NCBI GenBank assembly: GCA_015058375.1
Contig: SVCK01000039.1
Location: 1-63,095, forward strand
Direction: 5' to 3'
DNA: 63,095 nucleotides
Origin: Clostridium sp.
GTDB lineage: Bacteria > Bacillota > Clostridia > Clostridiales > Clostridiaceae
A program made the translations under genes and the position numbers. How positions within the stretch are numbered: position 1 is the first letter of the stretch; the number at the start of each line of letters is the position of its first letter. Under the pieces are notes generated by a model. The model was not told where the DNA came from. It searched no databases and worked only from the letters and a program-made list of their open reading frames with translations. Of this stretch, positions 47,354 through 56,215 are shown one piece after another.

Positions 47354-47890
47354 ATGAAAAAATTTTTCAAATTATTTTTATTTTACGTAGCCCTCTCATT
47401 TGTAGCTCTTTTTAATAACATAATAACAGCTAAAGAAGTAAAAGCTGTTGAAACAACCGAAAATATAGAACATAATATAGATCAAGTAGTAGAAGTATTT
47501 AATCACGGTCAGACATCTTTGTATGTGACACAATCAGACGTAGAGCTATTAGCAAAATTAGTCTACGCTGAAAGCAGAGGAGAACCTTATGAAGGGAAGG
47601 TGGCTGTTGCATCTGTAGTCCTGAACAGGGTCTTAGACCCACATTTTCCAGGTTCTATTCAGGGAGTTATTTTTCAACCAAAAGCATTTTCATGTGTAAA
47701 AAATGGTTGCATAAAAGCTTCTCCCGATGACAACTGTTATGCAGCAGTTTATGAAGCTTTACGAGGTGTAGATCCGACAAATGAAGCATTATATTTTTAT
47801 AATCCTTCTATATCCACATGTACATGGATGAATTCTAGAACAAAACAAAATGTCAAACAAATAGGGCATCATGTTTTCTTTAGATGTTAA
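47354..47890 (+). CDS. Secreted cell-wall hydrolase, SleB/CwlJ family
   Basis: A protein of 178 residues starting MKKFFKLFLFYVALSF. ATG 47354 has AAAGGAGG at ideal spacing. A signal peptide runs to about residue 31 (cut after KVKA-like). The Hydrolase_2 domain begins LLAKLVYAESRGEPYEGKVAVASVVLNRV, with the expected catalytic Glu in AESRGE, and ends IGHHVFF. Such enzymes are lytic transglycosylase-like and cleave cortex or vegetative peptidoglycan. No peptidoglycan-binding domain is fused, unlike full-length SleB. Confidence 0.88.
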   Translation: MKKFFKLFLFYVALSFVALFNNIITAKEVKAVETTENIEHNIDQVVEVFNHGQTSLYVTQSDVELLAKLVYAESRGEPYEGKVAVASVVLNRVLDPHFPGSIQGVIFQPKAFSCVKNGCIKASPDDNCYAAVYEALRGVDPTNEALYFYNPSISTCTWMNSRTKQNVKQIGHHVFFRC

Positions 47891-47896
47891 ATTATT

Positions 47897-47943
47897 ATTA
47901 AAGAGTAAGCACTGACTCATAAAGCCAGTACTTACTCTTTATT
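47897..47943. terminator. Bidirectional terminator between the hydrolase gene and iadA
   Basis: A 15-bp stem (AAAGAGTAAGCACTG with CAGTACTTACTCTTT) between two convergent genes; its right arm overlaps the iadA stop codon. Confidence 0.75.
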
Positions 47944-49111
47944 CAAAAGTTCCTTTAACAACTATTTCATTATTTTTAACTAACATTCTACCTTTAGCAC
48001 ACACATCAGTTATATCTAAAAACTTTTCATCTACTAAAACAAAATCTGCATCCTTATCCTTTTCAATTCTTCCCTTTTGATTTAATTTCATAAGATCAGC
48101 AACATTTGATGTAACTACCTTTATTGCAATTTCTATAGGTACATCATAACTAAAAATAGCATTTTTAACTTCATCATATAATGACTTAACAGAACATACT
48201 CCAAGACCTATAAGTTCCCTTTTATCATTAAACAAAGGCATACTTCCATTACCATCAGAAGAAAAAGTAACACATTCAGTAGATAATCCCATTTCATATA
48301 TTTTCTTCAACCCTTCACTTGCTCTAAGTTCTCCTGGTTCTAAGAAATTAGGATTTGAACTGGTTGTCAAATCAATAAATCCACCCTTTTTTATATAATC
48401 TATTCCCATATTAAAAAGTTCTGTACTTCTATTAATATGTGTAGGTAAAAGCTGAGTAGGCGGAATTTCTGTATCTTCAATTAATGAAAATAACATATCA
48501 AGCTTTCTTGCTCCTCCACCTAAATGTATATTTACAATTCCTCCTTTTCCAGAAAGAAGTCCTCCACATCTTGACTCAGCAACAGCATTAACAAATTTAT
48601 TATAAGTTGGTTGAGAGCTTCTATGATCTGATAAAGCTATTTCACCTACCCCTACAACTTCATCAATAAGCATCATATCTTTCTTTATGCTTCCTGTAAC
48701 TGTTTTTACCGGAATTTCATAAGAACCTGTATAACAGTATGCTGATATTCCTTCCTCTTTCAAAGCTTTTGTTTTGGCAATTAAACTAGTCATACTTCTA
48801 CATACATTATCTGTACCAAGACAACCTACAACAGTAGTTATTCCTGCTGTAGTTAAATCTGAAAATTTTAATTCAGGAGTACGTGTAGTAAATCCTCCTT
48901 CACCACCGCCTCCTATTAAATGAACATGACAGTCTATAAACCCAGGAAACATTATCTTTCCAGTTCCATCTATAATGTTTATATCAATAAAATTCTCTGG
49001 TATATTTAATTCATCATAAATTCCTTCAAACTTATCAGAAATTATAACAACATTCTTTTTGCCTAAAAATTCTGGTGCATAAACATTAATATTTTTTACT
49101 ACTGTTATCAA
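47939..49111 (-). CDS. iadA: Isoaspartyl dipeptidase
   Basis: A protein of 390 residues of the amidohydrolase superfamily. The zinc motif is PGFIDCHVHLIGGGGEGGF, followed by TTAGITTVVGCLGTD, typical of IadA. It hydrolyses isoaspartyl dipeptides formed from damaged proteins. The start is TTG at 49111 behind AGGAAGTGA; no in-frame ATG fits better. It lies 12 bp downstream of the TPR gene. Confidence 0.93.
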   Translation of the reverse strand: MITVVKNINVYAPEFLGKKNVVIISDKFEGIYDELNIPENFIDINIIDGTGKIMFPGFIDCHVHLIGGGGEGGFTTRTPELKFSDLTTAGITTVVGCLGTDNVCRSMTSLIAKTKALKEEGISAYCYTGSYEIPVKTVTGSIKKDMMLIDEVVGVGEIALSDHRSSQPTYNKFVNAVAESRCGGLLSGKGGIVNIHLGGGARKLDMLFSLIEDTEIPPTQLLPTHINRSTELFNMGIDYIKKGGFIDLTTSSNPNFLEPGELRASEGLKKIYEMGLSTECVTFSSDGNGSMPLFNDKRELIGLGVCSVKSLYDEVKNAIFSYDVPIEIAIKVVTSNVADLMKLNQKGRIEKDKDADFVLVDEKFLDITDVCAKGRMLVKNNEIVVKGTFE

Positions 49112-49122
49112 AATATCACTTC

Positions 49123-50379
49123 CTATTTTATACTGTCTATCAAATCTGAAATGATATCATTATTATACATTGATGATGAATAATCTTTTCTTATCTCCTT
49201 TGCATAAGCTACTGATTTATCTATATCTACATTTTTATAAAGTATTGCTAGTTTATAAATAGCCTCTGCTATATAATCTGAATCATGAAATTGTTTATAA
49301 TATATTTCATAATATTTAATAGCATTATTTGAATCCTTTAAAGCTTCATAAGAAGCAGCATTATAGAATACTAAATGCTGATATAAATAATTTTCTTGTC
49401 CATATGTACAACCCTTTAGAAACTCTTCACTAGCTTCTCTATAATGTTTTTTCTGGTATAATTCATACCCTTTTTTATAATAATACTCTACTCCCTCTTT
49501 GCTTAATAATTCCTTACCTTTATAATAGATACTTTTTTCTTGACCAGTTAATGAATCCTTAGAAATTTTTTGCAGTTTATCATATACATCATCATAGTCT
49601 TTTTCATCTATAGATTTTGACAGTTCAGTAAAATTAATTTTTTCCTCATTTTTAGTTTCACCTTTATCTTCACTGTCATTCATATTTTCTTCTACTTGCT
49701 GATGCTCTTCATTCTCTTTTTCAAAGTTTTCTGCTATTTCTATGTCAGATTCTTCATTTTTATTATTAATCAATTTTACAGTAAACATTGCTGATATAAG
49801 AATACAAAAACATATAGCTGCTACTATAATATATTTCATATAATTATTACTAGAATTCACATTAACTTTAACATCATCATATGATTTTAAATCTTTTATA
49901 AGCTTTTTAGCAGTTTCATTATGTTTATCAATTGATAAAACTTTAGTTAAATATGTACTACATTCTGAATATTTAGCTTTTCTTAAACAGCAAACAGCTA
50001 ATGCCAAATCAACTTTTATTGAATTAAAATCACTTTTCTTACAAATTAAAAGCTTTTTTATCGCTTCATCTATTCTAAGTTCCTTAATATCTTTCTCTGC
50101 TTCTTTATACAATTTTAATCTTTCTATATCCTTTAAAGAATCAAATAAATAATTTTTTGCAATAGGATTATCATTGTAATCAGAGTTAATCTTCCATTGA
50201 GCTCTTGCTCCCTCTAAATTTCCTTTGCTATATAATATTAACCCTTTTAAATTCAATGCTGATCCATTCTTTAAATTTTCGGAAATACATTCATCACATA
50301 ATTTTATAGCTTTATCCAATTCGCCATTTTCATAATACTTAACTGCTTTTGAATAAATATTACTTTTCTTAGTTTTCAA
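49123..50379 (-). CDS. TPR-repeat protein with a single membrane segment
   Basis: A protein of 418 residues. TPR-like helical repeats (about 1-165) precede a membrane helix (YIIVAAICFCILISAMFTV, about 182-202), an acidic low-complexity linker (NEESDIEIAENFEKENEEHQ) and further TPR-like repeats to the end. This arrangement places one TPR set inside and one outside the cell. TTG at 50379 is taken as start because GGGGAGG lies eight bases upstream; the earlier GTG overlaps that site. It is coupled to the chromate-transporter genes by position, but its role is unknown. Confidence 0.72.
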   Translation of the reverse strand: MKTKKSNIYSKAVKYYENGELDKAIKLCDECISENLKNGSALNLKGLILYSKGNLEGARAQWKINSDYNDNPIAKNYLFDSLKDIERLKLYKEAEKDIKELRIDEAIKKLLICKKSDFNSIKVDLALAVCCLRKAKYSECSTYLTKVLSIDKHNETAKKLIKDLKSYDDVKVNVNSSNNYMKYIIVAAICFCILISAMFTVKLINNKNEESDIEIAENFEKENEEHQQVEENMNDSEDKGETKNEEKINFTELSKSIDEKDYDDVYDKLQKISKDSLTGQEKSIYYKGKELLSKEGVEYYYKKGYELYQKKHYREASEEFLKGCTYGQENYLYQHLVFYNAASYEALKDSNNAIKYYEIYYKQFHDSDYIAEAIYKLAILYKNVDIDKSVAYAKEIRKDYSSSMYNNDIISDLIDSIK

Positions 50380-50381
50380 AT

Positions 50382-50912
50382 TTAAAATCCTCCCCACATA
50401 ATTATTCCCAACAACGCTGATACACCAATAATTAAAATAGGATGCACCTTCTTAGAAAACAAACTTACTCCTATTATCAATGTTATTATAATAGATTTTA
50501 CATCTAAATAGGAAGTCTTAGCCAAAGAAAAAAATGCATTAACTATTAAAGCAATTAAAACAGGTCGCATTCCTAGCATAGCTGCATTCCATATTTTCGA
50601 ATTTTTAAACTTATTTATAATCTTACTTGCAATTACTATTAGAATAAAAGAAACTGCTGTTATTCCTAAAGTTGCAAATAAACTCCCAAAAAAACCATTA
50701 ACCTTATATCCTATAAACGTTGCTGAATTAACAGCTATAGGTCCTGGTGTCATTTGAGATATTCCTATTATATCCACAAAATTATTTAACTCTATCCAAC
50801 CTTTTTTATCTATAACTTCTCTTTGAATATAAGGAATCATAGCATAGCCACCACCAAAACTAAATGCTCCTATTTTGAAAAAAGTAAAAAATAACTGTAT
50901 TAATAACTTCAT
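50382..50912 (-). CDS. chrA: Chromate transporter family, second subunit
   Basis: A protein of 176 residues with about five membrane segments. It starts MKLLIQLFFTFFKIGAFSFGGGYAMIPYIQREV; FGGGYAMIP and QMTPGPIAVNSATFIGY are the CHR-domain signatures. It is the short single-domain form, working as a pair with the homologous gene 5 bp upstream. Members export chromate by proton antiport in some bacteria; in anaerobes the natural substrate is unclear. Confidence 0.88.
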   Translation of the reverse strand: MKLLIQLFFTFFKIGAFSFGGGYAMIPYIQREVIDKKGWIELNNFVDIIGISQMTPGPIAVNSATFIGYKVNGFFGSLFATLGITAVSFILIVIASKIINKFKNSKIWNAAMLGMRPVLIALIVNAFFSLAKTSYLDVKSIIITLIIGVSLFSKKVHPILIIGVSALLGIIMWGGF

Positions 50913-50916
50913 AAAC

Positions 50917-51450
50917 TTATACCTTCTTCCTCATAAATATAATTCCGTAAATTGCCCCTCCAATCGTTACATAGATAGGATTAACATTTAATACTACAAG
51001 AAGAAATAAAGATATAACACATATCAAAATATTTTCTAAATTTCTTTCTACTTTCTTAGCCATACTTACAACACCTACAAGTACAAGCATTGGAACAGCT
51101 GCTGATATACCTTTAAAAGCAAGGTTTACATAATAATTTTCTCTAAATCGCATAAAAAATGCAGCAATAAATAATATTATCGAAAAAGAAGGAATAGTAA
51201 CTCCTAATATAGCCATTATCTGCCCCAAAAGTCCCCCAATCCTATCTCCTATAAAACCTGAACAATTTAAAGCAAGAGGTCCTGGAAGACTTTGAGCCAC
51301 TATAAGCATATCCATAAATTCATCTTTATCTACCCATTTATTTTTATTAACAATTTCTTCTTCAATAAGAGGAATCATAGCATAGCCACCTCCGAAAGTA
51401 AAAGCTCCTATTTTAAAAAATACCACAAACATCTTTAATAACTTTTTCAT
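50917..51450 (-). CDS. chrA: Chromate transporter family, first subunit
   Basis: A protein of 177 residues. It starts MKKLLKMFVVFFKIGAFTFGGGYAMIPLIEEEIV and has QSLPGPLALNCSGFIGD, the same CHR motifs as its neighbour. The two are tandem paralogues that probably assemble with opposite membrane orientation. Start ATG 51450 behind AGGAGG. Confidence 0.88.
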   Translation of the reverse strand: MKKLLKMFVVFFKIGAFTFGGGYAMIPLIEEEIVNKNKWVDKDEFMDMLIVAQSLPGPLALNCSGFIGDRIGGLLGQIMAILGVTIPSFSIILFIAAFFMRFRENYYVNLAFKGISAAVPMLVLVGVVSMAKKVERNLENILICVISLFLLVVLNVNPIYVTIGGAIYGIIFMRKKV

Positions 51451-51547
51451 AAATTCCTCCTAAATAGATTTTTTCATTATCTATACTTATTATGCCACTC
51501 TAATTTAAGAATATAGAAGCGTAACAATAATATAAATTCTATAAATG

Positions 51548-51583
51548 TAAAAAATGCGACTCCTTAAGGAATCGCATTTTTTT
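51548..51583 (-). terminator. ptsI terminator
   Basis: Stem AAATGCGATTCCTT with AAGGAGTCGCATTT followed by UUUUU on the minus strand, ten bases after the ptsI stop codon. Confidence 0.85.
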
Positions 51584-51592
51584 AAGAAAAAA

Positions 51593-53212
51593 TTATTCTT
51601 GATTTAATATAATTTTCTTAGCTGGTAATATTGATGTTGCACTCATTGAGAATTCATCTAATCCGTATTCTACTAGTGTTGGTATAGCAGCTTCATCTCC
51701 TGCCATTTCTCCACACATTCCAACCCACTTACCATGCTTGTGAGCTCCATCAATAGTCATCTTTATAAGTCTTAATACAGCAGGATGCATTGGGTTATAT
51801 AGGTAAGATACCTTTTCACTCATTCTATCAGCTGCTAATGTATATTGAATTAAGTCATTAGTTCCTATTGAGAAGAAATCAACATGCTTAGCTAATTCAT
51901 CAGCCATAACTGCTGCTGCTGGAATTTCAACCATGATACCCCATTGAATAGTATCTGAATATTCTTTTCCTTCAGCCTTTAATTCAGCCTTACATTCTTC
52001 AACTATTTCTTTAGCTTGCATAAATTCTTGAATTCCTGAAATCATTGGGAACATAACGCAAAGCTTACCATATACAGAAGCTCTTAATAATGCTCTTAAT
52101 TGAACTTTAAATAATTCTTTTCTATCTAAGCAAAGTCTGATTGCTCTATATCCTAAGAATGGATTCATTTCTTTAGGTAATTGTAAATATGGTAATGTCT
52201 TATCTCCTCCAATGTCAAGAGTTCTAATTACGACTTGTTTACCTTCCATTTTTTCAAGAACAAACTTATAGCTTTCATATTGTTCATCTTCAGTTGGAGC
52301 ATTATCTCTATCCATATATAAGAACTCAGTTCTGAATAATCCAACACCATCTCCACCATTAGCTATTACACCAAGTACATCTTCTGGCTTACCAATGTTA
52401 CCACATACTTCAACTCTCTTACCAGACTTAGTAGTAGTTTTAACATCTATTAATTTCTTTAATTCTTCTTGTTCAGCTGTGAATTTTTCTTTCTTAGATT
52501 TATATTCAGCTATTACTTCTTCTGATGGGTTTATTATTACATCACCTGTAATACCATCTAAAATAACTGTATCTCCATTCTTTACTGCATCAGTTATATC
52601 TCCTAATCCTAATACAGCTGGTATTTCTAATGTTCTAGCCATAATAGCTGCATGTGATGTTCTACCACCAATATTAGTCATAAAACCAATTACCTTAGTT
52701 CTATCTAATTGAGCTGTATCTGATGGAGTTAAATCATGAGCAACAACTATAGTATTAGCTTCAGTTATTGCAAATGCATCTCCGCCCTTACCAGCTAAAT
52801 TTGAAATGATTCTCTTTGAAACATCCTTAATGTCAGCTGCTCTTTCTCTCATATAAGCATCTTCCATTGATTCAAAAATCATAACAAAAGTGTTTGTTAC
52901 ATTTTCAACAGCTTTCATTGCATTAATACTGTTATTTTCTATTTCAATATTCATTGCTCCTGTAAATTCAGGGTCATCTAATAATGTAATGTGAGCTTCA
53001 AAAACTGCTGCCTTTTCTTCTCCCATTTCTACTGCTGCTTTACTCTTAATTATTTCTAATTGTTCTTTAGATAATTTTAAAGCGTTTTGTAATTTAGCTT
53101 GTTCTGCGGCTATATCTGACACCTTTGCATCAGTAATTACTATTTCTTCATGTTCTTGTACAAATACTTTTCCTATTGCGTATCCTTTAGAAGCGGCAAT
53201 ACCTTTTTTCAT
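51593..53212 (-). CDS. ptsI: PTS enzyme I (phosphoenolpyruvate-protein phosphotransferase)
   Basis: A protein of 539 residues starting MKKGIAASKGYAIGKVF, with AGGAGG ten bases before ATG 53212. The phosphorylated His187 is in GGRTSHAAIMARTLEIPAV; the C-terminal PEP-binding domain carries FLYMDRDNAPTEDEQY and the catalytic Cys in KWVGMCGEMAGD. It takes phosphate from PEP and passes it to HPr, energising all sugar PTS permeases including ScrA in this window. It is slightly shorter than the usual 570-575 residues. Monocistronic; HPr is not adjacent. Confidence 0.95.
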   Translation of the reverse strand: MKKGIAASKGYAIGKVFVQEHEEIVITDAKVSDIAAEQAKLQNALKLSKEQLEIIKSKAAVEMGEEKAAVFEAHITLLDDPEFTGAMNIEIENNSINAMKAVENVTNTFVMIFESMEDAYMRERAADIKDVSKRIISNLAGKGGDAFAITEANTIVVAHDLTPSDTAQLDRTKVIGFMTNIGGRTSHAAIMARTLEIPAVLGLGDITDAVKNGDTVILDGITGDVIINPSEEVIAEYKSKKEKFTAEQEELKKLIDVKTTTKSGKRVEVCGNIGKPEDVLGVIANGGDGVGLFRTEFLYMDRDNAPTEDEQYESYKFVLEKMEGKQVVIRTLDIGGDKTLPYLQLPKEMNPFLGYRAIRLCLDRKELFKVQLRALLRASVYGKLCVMFPMISGIQEFMQAKEIVEECKAELKAEGKEYSDTIQWGIMVEIPAAAVMADELAKHVDFFSIGTNDLIQYTLAADRMSEKVSYLYNPMHPAVLRLIKMTIDGAHKHGKWVGMCGEMAGDEAAIPTLVEYGLDEFSMSATSILPAKKIILNQE

Positions 53213-53314
53213 GATCAATGATCCTCCTCAACAATAATATATTTAATTAAACTTTTTTAAAAAACTATCTTCTTAAAGCCCCCTATGGAAACCTTTTAAT
53301 AAGTTCCTCTAAAC

Positions 53315-53342
53315 ATTATAACATATTTTTTTTACATGTTAA
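53315..53342 (-). promoter_or_regulatory. ptsI promoter
   Basis: TTAACA and TATAAT spaced by 16 bases on the minus strand, about 100 bp upstream of the ptsI start. The remaining sequence to 53555 is AT-rich; I see no clear terminator for the sensor kinase gene there. Confidence 0.5.
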
Positions 53343-53555
53343 CTTCAAAAATATAGAAATTATAATTTATTTTTAATTTCTCAATAATCATGCTAATTTT
53401 TCCATAAGCTATGGATTTTTCTTAAAAAGAATCAGTTTTTACTAAGTTTTGCATATTTCAATTGAATTACTCAATTTAGTTTACTTTCATTCTATATTAT
53501 CGTACAGCTTTTAAAGTCCTATAGATGTTATTTCTAGATTTTCTTAATACTTTTA

Positions 53556-55373
53556 TTAATCTTCTTTAGGAATATAAATAAATATTTTAAACATATCTCC
53601 TTCTCTTAAGATATTAATATTCCCACCATGAAGCTCAATAATACTCTTAGTAATTGCAAGCCCAAGTCCTGATCCTTCAACTTTCGAATTTCTTGATTTA
53701 TCCCCTCTTGCAAATCTCTCAAAAATTTCTGTATTATCAAAATCCATTTCATAATTTGCAACATTCTTACATGATATTTCTACACTATAATCATCTTCAA
53801 CAACATCTATATAAACCCTAGTATTTTCAAGAGAATACTTAAGAGCATTTATTACTATATTTTCAATAACCCTAGACATCATCTTTCCATCAAGATTCAT
53901 ATATATTTCTTCTGATTCACTATCAACCTTAAATTCTATATTCTTATCCTCATAAAGAAAAACATATTCTCCTACAACCTGATGAATCAATGACATTATG
54001 TCAATTCTATCTTTAGTAAGCTCTATCTTGCCACTATTAATTTTAGACATTTCAAACAAATCATCTATAAGAACTTTTAATTTTTTAGATTTTTTCTCAA
54101 CAATATTTAAATAATCATTACGTTCATCTTCAGTTAAATCTGGTGATTTTAATATATTCACATAATTAATTATAGATGTTAAAGGTGTTCTTAAATCATG
54201 AGAAACATTAGAAATAAGTTCTGTTTTTATCTTCTCATTTCTAAGAGTATCTTCTACTGCTATTTCATATCCTCTTTGTATCATATTAATATTATTTATG
54301 AGTTCCAATATCTCAGGTGCACCTTGTTCAACAATATGATAATCAAGATTACCATTATTAATTTTCTCTAAACTGTCGTTAACTCTAGATATTTCTATAG
54401 TCTTCTTAATTGAATACATAATTCCTATAGTAGGTAAAATCATTAACAAAAAACTCCCCTTAAAAGGATATAATCTAAAGAATGTTACTAAAAGATTACT
54501 CTCATACCCACCAATTGCTAATAAATATAAATACAAAATAAAGAATAATATAGAACATATAATTGTTACAACTAAAGTCCTTCTAGTTTGTTTATAAGAA
54601 AATCCATATTTTAATATGTAAAGTATACTCATAATAAAATTTCCTTTTATCCTTTTTTGTTTTTCTTTCTTTACTAAAAAGAAAATTAATTTAACAATTA
54701 GCAAAACTGCAATTGCTAAAAGTATGACCAAAAATTTTATTATTCTTCCATCTGCCGGATTTTCATAATTATCTAAAGACGTATAATAATACTCTTCGTA
54801 ATTTGAAATTATATCTTTATCAGCTATTACTTCTTCTCTATCAATAAGTGCGTTAAATTGATTCTGATTATCATAATAAACATATAATTGCTTTCCATTA
54901 TACTTTTCCTCTAAATAAGACAATATGTCTTCTTTAGAGTACTCTCCATTACCTAACTGAAAATATTGATTAGGATCATTTGTAAAAACTTCATTAGTCA
55001 ATCTATTTCTTATCAAAAAGAAAATATGATTATTTACAACATCATCCTGTTTTTCATAAGTTTTATATAAAAAATTCTTTTGAAATACAGTTTTTACATT
55101 ATCATCACCATACTCTAAAACCTGTAGAGAATTGGTTTCTGAATAAATCATCTTCATAAGACTATACGAATCATTTTTTAATGAAGCATTATAATAATCT
55201 TTAGGTTTTATCACTGCCTCAACAGCTGAAATAACTCTTGAATATGAATTTGAAGAACAACTCTTGAAAGTTTCAACTCCAAAATATCCAACAATAAATG
55301 ATAACACCATAATCTCTATAAGCCAGACATTTGTAAGATAATACTTAATTCTACTTTTCAATCTTATATCCAA
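53556..55373 (-). CDS. Sensor histidine kinase
   Basis: A protein of 605 residues. One membrane helix (about 16-34) is followed by an extracytoplasmic region of about 175 residues and then further helices near 212-235, 266-288 and 305-321. A HAMP-like linker (about 325-375) leads to the HisKA domain with VSHDLRTPLTSI (phosphorylated His392) and a HATPase domain with NALKYS, and GSGLGLAI near the end. The layout resembles VanS/PhoR-type kinases with an added polytopic domain. Its start overlaps the response regulator gene by 23 bp. The signal is unknown. Confidence 0.9.
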   Translation of the reverse strand: MDIRLKSRIKYYLTNVWLIEIMVLSFIVGYFGVETFKSCSSNSYSRVISAVEAVIKPKDYYNASLKNDSYSLMKMIYSETNSLQVLEYGDDNVKTVFQKNFLYKTYEKQDDVVNNHIFFLIRNRLTNEVFTNDPNQYFQLGNGEYSKEDILSYLEEKYNGKQLYVYYDNQNQFNALIDREEVIADKDIISNYEEYYYTSLDNYENPADGRIIKFLVILLAIAVLLIVKLIFFLVKKEKQKRIKGNFIMSILYILKYGFSYKQTRRTLVVTIICSILFFILYLYLLAIGGYESNLLVTFFRLYPFKGSFLLMILPTIGIMYSIKKTIEISRVNDSLEKINNGNLDYHIVEQGAPEILELINNINMIQRGYEIAVEDTLRNEKIKTELISNVSHDLRTPLTSIINYVNILKSPDLTEDERNDYLNIVEKKSKKLKVLIDDLFEMSKINSGKIELTKDRIDIMSLIHQVVGEYVFLYEDKNIEFKVDSESEEIYMNLDGKMMSRVIENIVINALKYSLENTRVYIDVVEDDYSVEISCKNVANYEMDFDNTEIFERFARGDKSRNSKVEGSGLGLAITKSIIELHGGNINILREGDMFKIFIYIPKED

Positions 55374-56034
55374 TACCCCACACCACCTTAATATATTCTG
55401 GCTCCTTTGTATTTAACTCAATCTTTTCTCTTATTCTTCTTATATGAACTGTAACTGTATTTTCACTTTTATAAAAAGGTTCTTCCCACACCTTTTCATA
55501 AATCTCTTTAATAGAAAAAATACGTCCAAGATTAGAAGCAAGTAAATAAAGAATCTTATACTCAGTTGCTGTAACTCTTACTTCTTCACCTCTTACAGTT
55601 ATCTTCTTAGCTAGAGTATCTATTTCTAAATCCCTTACCTTTACAACACCCTTATTTTCAACATTTAATGGTTTTTCATATCTTCTAAGCTGAGATTTAA
55701 CTCTTGCTACAAGTTCTAAATGATTAAAAGGCTTAGCTATATAATCATCAGCACCTACATTAAGACCTAAAATTTTATCAGAATCTTCACCTTTAGCTGA
55801 TAACATAATTATTGGAATATTGTTATTTTCTCTTACTTTCATACAAGTCTTTATTCCATCAAGTCTAGGCATCATAATGTCTAATATAATTAAGTGAACT
55901 TGTTTGCTTTCTAATATTTCTAAAGCTTCAAGCCCATCCTCTGCTTTGATTACATTTATGCTTTCTCCTCTTAAATATATTTCTATGGCATCTCTGATTT
56001 CTTTTTCATCATCAACCACTAAAACATTATACAT
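55351..56034 (-). CDS. OmpR/PhoB-family response regulator
   Basis: A protein of 227 residues. The receiver domain has acidic residues in VVDDE and phosphorylated Asp52 in ILDIMMPRLDG, with the conserved Lys in IAKPF. The C-terminal winged helix ends VTVHIRRIREKIE...VWGIGYKIEK. It is cognate to the overlapping kinase. The pair stands alone, so its target genes cannot be named. Confidence 0.93.
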   Translation of the reverse strand: MYNVLVVDDEKEIRDAIEIYLRGESINVIKAEDGLEALEILESKQVHLIILDIMMPRLDGIKTCMKVRENNNIPIIMLSAKGEDSDKILGLNVGADDYIAKPFNHLELVARVKSQLRRYEKPLNVENKGVVKVRDLEIDTLAKKITVRGEEVRVTATEYKILYLLASNLGRIFSIKEIYEKVWEEPFYKSENTVTVHIRRIREKIELNTKEPEYIKVVWGIGYKIEK

Positions 56035-56137
56035 ATTAATTTACCCCCTTAAGGTTTTATATCATTATTATAGCCTAAACTTATTAAAGCATAAAATCTA
56101 CTTTTCTTTATTAATTTTTTATTAATTACTATAGACT

Positions 56138-56201
56138 CAAAAAGAGAAGAATTTAAAGTATTCTATTCTCATTTCCAAAATACTCAAATTCTTCTCTTTG
56201 T
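56138..56201 (-). terminator. Terminator of the chemoreceptor gene
   Basis: A long stem (AAAGAGAAGAATTTGAGTATT with AATACTTTAAATTCTTCTCTTT) followed by a U-run on the minus strand, 15 bp after the chemoreceptor stop codon. Confidence 0.85.
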
Positions 56202-56215
56202 TATAAATAGTAGAA

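Noticed and set aside
50380-50397. GTG at 50397 as start of the TPR gene
   Set aside because: It overlaps the apparent ribosome-binding site GGGGAGG and the end of the chromate transporter gene; TTG at 50379 has an eight-base spacer.
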